The position numbers and the translations under genes were made by a program. 64,000 nucleotides of DNA from Limnohabitans radicicola (GTDB lineage: Bacteria > Pseudomonadota > Gammaproteobacteria > Burkholderiales > Burkholderiaceae_C): positions 571,688 through 635,687 of the forward strand of contig NZ_JACYFT010000001.1 in NCBI RefSeq assembly GCF_014837235.1, read 5' to 3'. Shown in pieces: positions 1-8,429 of the stretch; positions within the stretch are counted from its first letter, which is position 1; each line of letters starts with the position of its first letter. The notes beneath the pieces are model-generated. The model had not been told where the DNA came from. It worked only from the letters and a program-made list of their open reading frames with translations, and made no database searches.

Positions 1-16
1 GCCAAGTCAAACAGGC

Positions 17-42
17 AAATAAAAAGCGGGCCTGGACCCGCT
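17..42 (-). terminator. Second terminator-like hairpin downstream of the cytochrome c gene
   Basis: A 6-bp stem (25-30 pairing with 37-42, AGCGGG/CCCGCT) is followed, reading the minus strand, by TTTTATTT. It lies beyond a stronger hairpin at 50-73, so it probably acts as a backup terminator for the minus-strand cytochrome gene. Confidence 0.6.
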
Positions 43-73
43 GAAAAGAAACAGGCCGGGAAACCGGCCTGTT
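43..73 (-). terminator. Intrinsic terminator of the cytochrome c gene
   Basis: A perfect 10-bp inverted repeat (50-59 with 64-73, AACAGGCCGG/CCGGCCTGTT) has a 4-nt loop and is followed on the minus strand by TCTTTTC. It lies about 110 bases after the cytochrome stop codon. The bases between it and the gene show no coding signal. Confidence 0.7.
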
Positions 74-180
74 GCTGGAGGCCCTGCGCACAGAAGCCCC
101 GATTGTGTCCCAGTCAGCCACTGCCGACTGAAACCCCTTGAACCCTGGGGCTAACCCAGCGGCTCAGCGGGACATGGGGT

Positions 181-801
181 TCAACGCAGACCGGCGATGT
201 AGTCGGCCACGGCCTTGATTTCGCGGTCGTTCATTTTGGCGGCCACACCGGTCATCTGGGCACTGTTCTTGCGAACGCCGTCACGGAAAGCGACCAGCTG
301 GGCCGCAGTGTAGTCGGCATGCTGGCCCGCCAGGCGGGGGTACTGGGACGGAATACCCGCGCCGTTGGGCGAGTGGCAGCCCGCACAAGCGGCGATCTGG
401 CGGTCGGCGATGCCACCACGGTAGATGCGCTCGCCCAGGGCCACGGTGTCCTTGTCTTTGGCAAAACCGGCTTTGGCAGGCTTGGCGGCGAGCCAGTAAG
501 CGATGTTGCGCATGTCATCGTCGCTCAGAGCGGCCACCATGCCGCTCATCACGGCGTTGGCGCGCTTGCCGGATTTGAATTCCTGCAACTGCTTGACCAG
601 GTACTCGGGGTGCTGCTGGGACAGTTTGGGGTTGACCGGGGTGGTGGAGTTGCCGTCAGCGGCGTGGCAAGAGGCACACACCGCGCCAAACGAGGCTTCG
701 CCTTTGGCGAGATCGGGCTTGGCAGCCTTGGTGGCGGGGCCATTGGCCAGAGCGGAACCCGCGATCAGGGCAACCATCAGAAAAGAAACAATCGACTTCA
801 T
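181..801 (-). CDS. Diheme cytochrome c4-type protein
   Basis: Periplasmic c-type cytochrome with two heme-binding sites, CASCH near residue 45 and CAGCH near residue 140, in two repeated cytochrome domains of about 90 residues. It starts with a Sec signal peptide ending around ALA. At about 206 residues it has the usual size of cytochrome c4, an electron carrier between the bc1 complex and terminal oxidases. I prefer the ATG at 801 because GGA lies 8 bases upstream; an in-frame ATG at 810 is possible. It is divergent from engB. Assignment to c4 rather than another diheme class rests on length and domain repetition. Confidence 0.88.
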   Translation of the reverse strand: MKSIVSFLMVALIAGSALANGPATKAAKPDLAKGEASFGAVCASCHAADGNSTTPVNPKLSQQHPEYLVKQLQEFKSGKRANAVMSGMVAALSDDDMRNIAYWLAAKPAKAGFAKDKDTVALGERIYRGGIADRQIAACAGCHSPNGAGIPSQYPRLAGQHADYTAAQLVAFRDGVRKNSAQMTGVAAKMNDREIKAVADYIAGLR

Positions 802-885
802 GGGGATCATCCAGGAGTTGGCGCAAAACCCAAGGATTCTACAATGCCGTCAGCGTCAGTTTCCTGACGACCCAACCCGGCCCCA

Positions 886-1659
886 TTGATGACCTCCAGA
901 CCCTCCGCTTCTTCGGCCCCCGTGACCCCAGGCCCTGCCCCGGCCGCACCCCCCGCACAGGACGCCAAAGCCGTCACGCCCATGGGCTGGATGCACACCG
1001 CCAGGTTCCTCACCACGGCGGCCCAACTGCACCACCTGCCCGTCTACGATCTGCCGGAAATCGCCTTCGTGGGCCGCTCCAACGCGGGCAAGTCCACCTG
1101 CATCAACACCCTGACACAGCAAAAACAGCTGGCCTTTGCTTCCAAAAAACCCGGCCGCACCCAGCACATCAACCTGTTTTCACTGGGCAAGCAAGGCATC
1201 ACCGATGCCGTGCTGGCCGACCTGCCGGGCTACGGCTACGCCGCCGTGGCCAAGATGGACAAAGCCCGCTGGCAGCAAGTCATGGCCAACTACCTGGTCA
1301 GCCGCCCCAACCTGCTGGGCATCGTCATGATGTGCGATCCGCGCCACGGCCTGACCGAGCTGGACGAGGCCTTGCTCGACATCATCCGCCCCCGCGTGGC
1401 GGAAGGTCTGAAATTCCTGATCGTGCTGACCAAGTCCGACAAACTCACCCGCGCCGAGCAGACCAAGGCCTTGTCGATCGCCCGGCTGCAAGCGGGCGGC
1501 GGTGAAGTCAAACTCTTTTCGGCACTCAAAAAACAGGGCGTGGAAGATGTGGCCCAGCTGCTGTGGGACTGGACGCACACACCCGACGGCAGCCCGATCC
1601 AGGCGGCCAGTGCCCAGGCACCGGGCGAAGGCTCCGAGCCCCCCGCCCTGGACGAGTGA
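886..1659 (+). CDS. engB: Ribosome biogenesis GTPase EngB/YihA
   Basis: TrmE-Era-EngA-EngB family GTPase needed for assembly of the large ribosomal subunit. The G motifs are visible: G1 GRSNAGKS near residue 63, G3 DLPGYG near 112 and G4 TKSD near 183. The protein (257 residues) is longer than the usual 200-220 because of a Pro/Ala-rich N-terminal stretch of about 30 residues and a similar C-terminal tail; an internal start near MGWMHT would give the usual length. The stop codon overlaps the GTG start of the next gene, so the two are probably co-translated. Confidence 0.95.
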   Translation: MMTSRPSASSAPVTPGPAPAAPPAQDAKAVTPMGWMHTARFLTTAAQLHHLPVYDLPEIAFVGRSNAGKSTCINTLTQQKQLAFASKKPGRTQHINLFSLGKQGITDAVLADLPGYGYAAVAKMDKARWQQVMANYLVSRPNLLGIVMMCDPRHGLTELDEALLDIIRPRVAEGLKFLIVLTKSDKLTRAEQTKALSIARLQAGGGEVKLFSALKKQGVEDVAQLLWDWTHTPDGSPIQAASAQAPGEGSEPPALDE

Positions 1660-2609
1660 AGAGGCCCGCCTTGATCGAGACCTGGCAGCAAGCCCTCCCC
1701 CATGGCATCACCCTGAGCTGCCGCGCCAGCGGGGCCCGGGGGCGCCCGGTGCTCATGTTCCTGCATGGCTTTCCGGAAGCCGCTTTCGTCTGGGACGACC
1801 TGCTCGAACATTTCGCGCGCCCTGAAAACGGCGGCTACCGCTGCGTGGCCCCCAACCTGCGCGGCTACGAGCATTCCAGCGCACCCACTGAGGTGCAGGC
1901 CTACCGGGCGAAGTTTCTGGTGCAGGACATCCTGGCCCTGATCGATGCGCAGTGCGGCGCAGACCAGGCCCTGGCGGCGCTGGTGGCCCACGACTGGGGC
2001 GGCGCGCTGGCCTGGAATCTGGCCAACCAGCATCCCGCACGCTTGCGCCAGCTGGTGGTGATCAACTCGCCCCACCCCGGGCCCTTTGTCCGGGCCATGC
2101 AAAGCCACCCGGCCCAGCAGGCGGCCAGCGCCTACATGAACTTTCTGGTGCAGCCCGATGCGGCGGCCCAGCTGTCGGCCAACGGTTTTGCACGCTTGCT
2201 GGGCTTTTTGCGCGGCCATGACGACTCGCTGGACGGCAGCCACGACCTCGCGACCCAGGCCAGCGTATGGCTCACGCCCGAGATGGCAGACCGTTACCGT
2301 GCCGTCTGGAGCCTGGGCCTGCAAGGCGGGCTCAACTACTACCGGGCCTCGCCGCTGCGTCCGCCCTCGGCGCAGGACCGCTCGATCCTGGACGTCAGCC
2401 TGCCCCCCGAGATGCTGCACATCACGGTGCCCACCCTGGTGCTGTGGGCACAGGACGACATCGCCCTGCTGCCCTGCCTGACCGAGGGGCTGGAGCAACA
2501 CATCCCTGACCTGAAACGGGTGGACATCGACGGCGCCACGCACTGGGTGGTGCATGAGCAGCCCGAGCGCGTGATCGCGGAGATCAGCGCCTTCCTCAAG
2601 CCTCAGTAA
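1656..2609 (+). CDS. Alpha/beta hydrolase, epoxide hydrolase-like
   Basis: Alpha/beta-hydrolase fold enzyme of the branch with an Asp nucleophile. HGFPE (oxyanion region), HDWGG (the Asp nucleophile elbow) and a C-terminal catalytic His in GATHWVVHEQP are visible. This pattern fits soluble epoxide hydrolases and haloacetate dehalogenases; the substrate cannot be told from sequence. The start is taken as the GTG at 1656, which overlaps the engB stop (GTGA); a TTG at 1671 is the alternative. About 317 residues. The 3' end overlaps the convergent acyltransferase gene by 7 bases. Confidence 0.82.
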   Translation: MKRPALIETWQQALPHGITLSCRASGARGRPVLMFLHGFPEAAFVWDDLLEHFARPENGGYRCVAPNLRGYEHSSAPTEVQAYRAKFLVQDILALIDAQCGADQALAALVAHDWGGALAWNLANQHPARLRQLVVINSPHPGPFVRAMQSHPAQQAASAYMNFLVQPDAAAQLSANGFARLLGFLRGHDDSLDGSHDLATQASVWLTPEMADRYRAVWSLGLQGGLNYYRASPLRPPSAQDRSILDVSLPPEMLHITVPTLVLWAQDDIALLPCLTEGLEQHIPDLKRVDIDGATHWVVHEQPERVIAEISAFLKPQ

Positions 2610-3514
2610 ACGCCGGGTTGGCCCTCGGGCCGGGTCTTGAAGCGGCGGTGCACCCAGTGGTACTGCTCGGGCATGGTGCGGATGTAGCCTTCGAGCAGCT
2701 GGTTCATGCGGGCCGTGTCCTGCGTCAGATCACGGCTCGGAAAGTCGCTGATCGGGGCATGCGCCTCGATGCTGTAACCCTCTGGCGTCATGCGCGTGAC
2801 CACGGGCACCACACGGGCATTGGCCACCCGCGACAGACGGGACAGTGATGTGACAGTCGCCGCTTGGCCCACCTTCATGAAGGGCACAAAAATCGATTCA
2901 TTGCGCCCAAAATCCATGTCCGGAGACAGGTGCAAAGGCTCGCCCCGCTTGAGACCGGCCAGGATCTGGCGCATGCCCTCGTGGCGGAAGTGCGGGCGCG
3001 CATTGCCCCCCCGCTCGCGCCCGGCGCGGACCCATTTTTCGACCACCCGGTTGGACTGCGCTGAGAAAATGAAAGCCACGGGCACGGGCATCTTGAGCGA
3101 GACCGCGGTGCCTCCGGCGTCCAAGCCCACAAAGTGCGGCGCGAACATCACCAGTGGCCCCGAGGCAGTCAAGGCGTCCACCTCACCCGTCCATTGCAGG
3201 CGCTGGCGCACCACGTCCAGCGGCGCATGCCACAGCCACGAACGGTCGAGCACCGACTGGCCAAAGGCCACGAAATGGCGGTACGCCAGCGCACGGCGCT
3301 CGGCCTCGCTGAGTTCAGGAAAACACAGACCCAGATTCACCAGCACGATGTGACGGCGCGAGCGCGCCGCGTGCCAAAGCAACCAGCCAAAACCTTGGCC
3401 CAGCGCCCGCACCCAGGGCAGAGGCAGGACCGCGAAAAACCGCATCAACGCTATCAACACATGAGCCACAGGCAAGACCTCTTCACTCGGAACGCGGTTG
3501 TTTGTAACGGGCAT
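2603..3514 (-). CDS. lpxL: Lipid A biosynthesis acyltransferase, LpxL/HtrB family (downstream copy)
   Basis: Inner-membrane acyltransferase that adds a secondary acyl chain to Kdo-lipid A. An N-terminal membrane segment (around LIALMRFFAVLPLPWV) is followed by the catalytic H-x4-D motif in APHFVGLD near residue 125. Its 303 residues match the family. The annotated start overlaps the end of the upstream paralogue by 32 bases, and an internal start before the membrane segment is possible. Two such genes in a row suggest the two late acylations (LpxL and LpxM roles), but which does which cannot be read from the sequence. Confidence 0.88.
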   Translation of the reverse strand: MPVTNNRVPSEEVLPVAHVLIALMRFFAVLPLPWVRALGQGFGWLLWHAARSRRHIVLVNLGLCFPELSEAERRALAYRHFVAFGQSVLDRSWLWHAPLDVVRQRLQWTGEVDALTASGPLVMFAPHFVGLDAGGTAVSLKMPVPVAFIFSAQSNRVVEKWVRAGRERGGNARPHFRHEGMRQILAGLKRGEPLHLSPDMDFGRNESIFVPFMKVGQAATVTSLSRLSRVANARVVPVVTRMTPEGYSIEAHAPISDFPSRDLTQDTARMNQLLEGYIRTMPEQYHWVHRRFKTRPEGQPGVY

Positions 3515-4310
3515 AACCCCACAAGTACTGACCGGGCTGCTGGCTGATCACACGTTCCATGGCCTGGTTGATCTGCACCACGGCCACATCCAGATCCGGC
3601 GACAAATCGTGCCCCAGACTGCGGGTGTGCAGGCGGTAGCCCTGCCCCCAGGGCAAACGCTCACCCCAGATCACCACCACGCGGGCCCCGGTCTGCAGCG
3701 CCAGGCGGGCCGCCAGGGTCATGGTGTAGGCGGGTTTGCCAAAAAATGGGGCCCACTGGCCCATGCCCTCGGGCGGCACCTGGTCGGGCAGCAGACCCAC
3801 CGCACGCCCGGCGCGCAGGGCCTTGATCATCTGGCGCACACCCGCCAGGTTGGTGGGCACCGCCTCCAGCCCCGGGCGGTTGCGTGCCGAGGCCATGACT
3901 TCGCCCAGATCGGCACGCCGTGCCGGACGGTACAGCACCGTGAGCGGCCCGTGTTCAGCAGAAAACCTGGCCGCCAGCGCCTGCGCAGTGATCTCGAAGC
4001 AGCCCAGGTGGGGCGTCAAAAACAGCACACCCTGCCCGCTGGCGTAGGCCTGCACTGCAGCGCGGTCGTCGGCCCACAGCACCGGGGCTGGTTGACCAAA
4101 CCACAAACGCGGCAACTCGGTCGACATGGCCCCCGCATGGCCAATCGCCGCCACCACGCGTCCCCAGCCCAAACCGGCCTGGTGGGCGTTATCCATGAAG
4201 CGGCGGCGGTAGGTGGGCGACAGCAGCCAGGCCAGCCAGCCTGCGGCGTGCCCGAGCAGGTGCAGTGCCCACAAAGGCCAATGGCTGAAAAATCGGAACC
4301 AGGAAAGCAT
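3483..4310 (-). CDS. Lipid A biosynthesis acyltransferase, LpxL/HtrB family (upstream copy)
   Basis: Paralogue of the following gene (275 residues). An N-terminal hydrophobic anchor (FSHWPLWALHLLGHAAGWLAWLL) precedes the catalytic H-x4-E motif in TPHLGCFE near residue 100, the LpxL/LpxM arrangement. It overlaps the next acyltransferase by 32 bases, so the two form an operon. The divergent upstream region (4311-4484) separates it from the HTH protein gene. The shorter length and Glu in the motif differ from its partner and may reflect different acyl-chain or position specificity; that is an inference. Confidence 0.85.
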   Translation of the reverse strand: MLSWFRFFSHWPLWALHLLGHAAGWLAWLLSPTYRRRFMDNAHQAGLGWGRVVAAIGHAGAMSTELPRLWFGQPAPVLWADDRAAVQAYASGQGVLFLTPHLGCFEITAQALAARFSAEHGPLTVLYRPARRADLGEVMASARNRPGLEAVPTNLAGVRQMIKALRAGRAVGLLPDQVPPEGMGQWAPFFGKPAYTMTLAARLALQTGARVVVIWGERLPWGQGYRLHTRSLGHDLSPDLDVAVVQINQAMERVISQQPGQYLWGYARYKQPRSE

Positions 4311-4484
4311 GGGGGGATTTTGCCCTGAACCGCCAAGGTGCTGGCCAAACGGCTTGGCGGCTTACCTGTTTTTTCATGTCGACCTACCCATTTCACAGCC
4401 TTGGGCCCCGGTGTTGTGCCGCCTAGCATGGCCCGAAGAGCTGTCGAGAAAACCATCGCAAACGCCAAACCCCACCCCCTGCCC

Positions 4485-5099
4485 ATGAAAAACAATAAAA
4501 CTGCATCCAACTACCTCAGCACCACCCAGGCCGCACAGCGCCTGGGCCTGTCGGTCGGGACCATCCAGCGCATGGTCGAAGCAGGTGTTTTACAGGCTTA
4601 CACCACGCAAGGCGGGCACCGACGCATACTCACCTCATCTTTGACCCACTATTGCCGTGGTGCCACTGGCGTCAGCGAATCGAGCGCCCAGGTCTACGTG
4701 CTTGCCGCCACAGCGCCCCCGGCCCCCGACGGACCTGCCTTGGCGCAAATTGCAGGCCTTCAGCTGATCACCAATCCGCTGGAACTGACGGGACTGCACC
4801 ACAAAATACACGTGATCTTCATCGATGCCCGCATCCCCTGGTTGCCTTGGCACAACCTGGACCTGGCCGACAGCCTGGGGACCGATGCGCACTGCATCCT
4901 CTATAACAGTGGCCAATTGCCTGAACCCCTGCAGGCTGCCCTGCAAGGCCAAGCCACGCTTTACCCCGGCAATGTCAGCGCCGATCTGGTGCAAGGCTAT
5001 CTGCTGGGTCACAGCACAGCCAGCCTGCAAGGTGCGCATCAGCCAACGCACCACCCCAAGCCTGACAAAACAGGGAATTTGAAGACGCCACATCATTGA
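4485..5099 (+). CDS. HTH (excisionase/MerR-like) DNA-binding protein with receiver-like C-terminus
   Basis: About 204 residues. Residues 9-55 form an excisionase/MerR-type winged helix (LSTTQAAQRLGLSVGTIQRM, ending GGHRRI), the type in which the GGHRR wing contacts DNA. The rest (about 65-175) has alternating strands and helices; IHVIFIDAR and HCILYNSG resemble the Asp- and Ser/Thr-bearing strands of a degenerate receiver domain, but the conserved Lys is not evident. The start is taken at the ATG directly before the HTH; no good ribosome site is visible and the frame stays open upstream to 4338. Function unknown. Confidence 0.6.
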   Translation: MKNNKTASNYLSTTQAAQRLGLSVGTIQRMVEAGVLQAYTTQGGHRRILTSSLTHYCRGATGVSESSAQVYVLAATAPPAPDGPALAQIAGLQLITNPLELTGLHHKIHVIFIDARIPWLPWHNLDLADSLGTDAHCILYNSGQLPEPLQAALQGQATLYPGNVSADLVQGYLLGHSTASLQGAHQPTHHPKPDKTGNLKTPHH

Positions 5100-5113
5100 A
5101 GGCAAATTGAACT

Positions 5114-5142
5114 CTTGAAACGGAAGCAAAAGCCCTTATGAT
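5114..5142 (+). promoter_or_regulatory. groESL promoter
   Basis: TTGAAA (5115-5120) and TATGAT (5137-5142) are separated by 16 bases, a good sigma-70 match. The upstream CTTGAAA and a CCCTTATG stretch also resemble a heat-shock sigma-32 promoter. The -10 box abuts the CIRCE element, so bound HrcA would block transcription initiation. Confidence 0.75.
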
Positions 5143-5168
5143 TAGCACTCGATGGAGTTGAGTGCTAA
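5142..5168 (+). promoter_or_regulatory. CIRCE operator (HrcA site) of groESL
   Basis: TTAGCACTC-N9-GAGTGCTAA is a perfect match to the CIRCE consensus, with both 9-base arms and the 9-base spacer exact. CIRCE is bound by the repressor HrcA, which is released on heat shock. hrcA itself is not in the window. Confidence 0.95.
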
Positions 5169-5246
5169 CAATGCTCCACAAAGTTAATGAGTACCAACAT
5201 TTGGTGCTTGCGTTTACCAACCCTTGTTTCATATCCAGGAGATTCC

Positions 5247-5534
5247 ATGAAACTGCGTCCTTTGGGCGATCGCGTGATCGTCAAACGTATCGAAAGCGAA
5301 ACCAAAACAGCCTCGGGCATCGTGATTCCCGACTCGGCTGCTGAAAAGCCCGATCAAGGTGAAGTCCTGGCCGTCGGCCCTGGCAAGACCAACGACAAAG
5401 GCGAGACCAAAGCCCTGAGCGTGAAAGTCGGCGACCGCGTGTTGTTCGGCAAGTACAGCGGCCAGACCGTCAAGGTCAATGGCGACGAGCTGCTGGTCAT
5501 GAAAGAAGAAGACCTGTTCGCGGTAGTCGAGTGA
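5247..5534 (+). CDS. groES: Co-chaperonin GroES
   Basis: Ten-kilodalton lid of the GroEL chaperonin, forming a heptameric cap. It starts [12 protein letters not shown], contains the mobile-loop region around [11 protein letters not shown] and ends [14 protein letters not shown]; 95 residues is normal. AGGAG lies 7 bases before the ATG, which fixes this start over an upstream in-frame codon. It is the first gene of groESL behind the CIRCE operator. Confidence 0.98.
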   Translation: MKLRPLGDRVIVKRIESETKTASGIVIPDSAAEKPDQGEVLAVGPGKTNDKGETKALSVKVGDRVLFGKYSGQTVKVNGDELLVMKEEDLFAVVE

Positions 5535-5590
5535 TTTGCGGGACAGACCGACCGACGCGCGAAGCGCCCAGTCGCTCTGTCCTCAACTGA

Positions 5591-7261
<1,671 letters not shown>

Positions 7262-7276
7262 TGCGTCAATGACCTC

Positions 7277-7296
7277 GGTCAAGCCTCGGCTTGACC
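7277..7296 (+). terminator. Hairpin following groEL
   Basis: GGTCAAG (7277-7283) pairs with CTTGACC (7290-7296) around a 6-base loop. No T-run follows, so it is more likely an RNA-stabilising or pausing hairpin ahead of the main terminator than a terminator itself. Confidence 0.4.
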
Positions 7297-7312
7297 CCGG
7301 TGCCACAATCAA

Positions 7313-7343
7313 CCCTGCAGGTGCAAATCTGCAGGGTTTTTTT
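7313..7343 (+). terminator. Intrinsic terminator of groESL
   Basis: CCCTGCAG (7313-7320) pairs with CTGCAGGG (7329-7336), followed by seven T. Strong rho-independent terminator about 50 bases past the groEL stop. Confidence 0.92.
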
Positions 7344-7363
7344 CTGTCTGGACGGATACGCAC

Positions 7364-8341
7364 ATGAATTTTCAGCAATACCACGGCGCGATGCTCCTCA
7401 AGTACGCGGGCATTAGCTTCATCTCGGGTGCTGTGAACCACGGCTTTTTCAGCGGCGAGCGCTCGCTGTGGACCGCCGCCATCGGCATGGTGCTGTTCGT
7501 GCTGGGTGCGTGGATGGAGCACAGTCTCAGGGACCAAACGACAGACACCCCACAAACAGGCCTGCTCCCAACCTTGGTGCTTGGCGCCCTGCTGTCGATC
7601 GGTCTGGGCTTTTTCACCGGCGGCTTGCAGCATTTTCCGGATTCACCGGCGCGCAGCGCCTGGGTGGTGCCTCTGGGTTTTTTCATTTCCGTACTCGCTT
7701 TGGCATGGAGCACCTCACACGCCTGGCAACGCAGCACCACGGTGTATGTGGTCCTGGTGGGTGCGCTGGTGGCAGGTGGCAGTTATGGTGTCTGGCAATG
7801 GCTGGCGCAGCACCCTGAATGGGCCGACACAGGCCATTCACATGACGCCAGCACCAAAGCAGAACACAGCCATGCCGAGGGTGCCCATGCTGACCATGCG
7901 ACAGCCCAAGCGCCTGCAGCCATGCTGATCACCCGCAGCGTCGAGATCAGGATGGACGACCAGATGCGCTTCACGCCCTCCAAGGTGGATGTGCGCGAAG
8001 GCGAAACCATCCGCTTTGTGGTGCGCAACGCAGGCAAGACCGCCCACGAAATGGTGTTGGGCTCAGACGCCGACATCCGCGAACATGCTCAAGCCATGCA
8101 GCAGGGCGCAGGCCATGGTGACGGCCACAGCCACGGCACGGGCGCAGCCATCACACTGGCAGCCGGTCAGACAGGCGAGCTGGTGGTCAAGTTTGACCAG
8201 GCCACCACGCTGCAAATGGCCTGCCTGATTCCTGGCCACTACGAAGCGGGCATGCGCGGCACCGTCCAGGTGTCAGAAGCGGTGTCTGCGCAAGCTGCGC
8301 CCAAGGCAGCCGCACACGACCACAGCACACACAAGCACTGA
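7364..8341 (+). CDS. Five-TM membrane protein fused to a type 1 copper (cupredoxin) domain
   Basis: Two-part protein of 325 residues. Residues 10-145 contain about five hydrophobic segments (near 10-30, 35-52, 66-88, 98-116, 126-146). A His-rich linker follows (158-178, repeats of H-S-H and H-A). Residues 188-305 form a cupredoxin: likely copper ligands are His228 (TAHEMV), Cys287, His292 and Met297 in C-x4-H-x4-M, the blue-copper spacing. There is a second His-rich insertion (251-257) and a His-rich C-terminus. The cupredoxin probably faces the periplasm. Role is inferred to be copper binding, delivery or electron transfer. The membrane part is not recognised. Confidence 0.75.
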   Translation: MNFQQYHGAMLLKYAGISFISGAVNHGFFSGERSLWTAAIGMVLFVLGAWMEHSLRDQTTDTPQTGLLPTLVLGALLSIGLGFFTGGLQHFPDSPARSAWVVPLGFFISVLALAWSTSHAWQRSTTVYVVLVGALVAGGSYGVWQWLAQHPEWADTGHSHDASTKAEHSHAEGAHADHATAQAPAAMLITRSVEIRMDDQMRFTPSKVDVREGETIRFVVRNAGKTAHEMVLGSDADIREHAQAMQQGAGHGDGHSHGTGAAITLAAGQTGELVVKFDQATTLQMACLIPGHYEAGMRGTVQVSEAVSAQAAPKAAAHDHSTHKH

Positions 8342-8348
8342 GTGGACG

Positions 8349-8410
8349 GCCATCGCAGCGAGGGCGCCGCTCCTGCAGGCCTGTGGGAGCCCCGCCCTCG
8401 GGGCGATGGC
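8349..8410. repeat. Long interrupted inverted repeat between convergent genes
   Basis: GCCATCGC (8349-8356) pairs with GCGATGGC (8403-8410), and inside it GAGGGCG (8360-8366) pairs with CGCCCTC (8393-8399). The result is a long imperfect hairpin between the ends of the cupredoxin gene and pgi. No T-run is present. It may be a bidirectional terminator or a dispersed REP-like element. Confidence 0.5.
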
Positions 8411-8429
8411 TCGAGCGCCGTACAGCGTG

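Noticed and set aside
1290..2555. Minus-strand frame of 421 codons opposite engB and the hydrolase
   Set aside because: It covers two plus-strand genes with clear catalytic motifs and has none itself.
4485..5099. Phage excisionase
   Set aside because: The HTH type fits, but the protein is longer than excisionases and no integrase, attachment site or phage gene lies near it.
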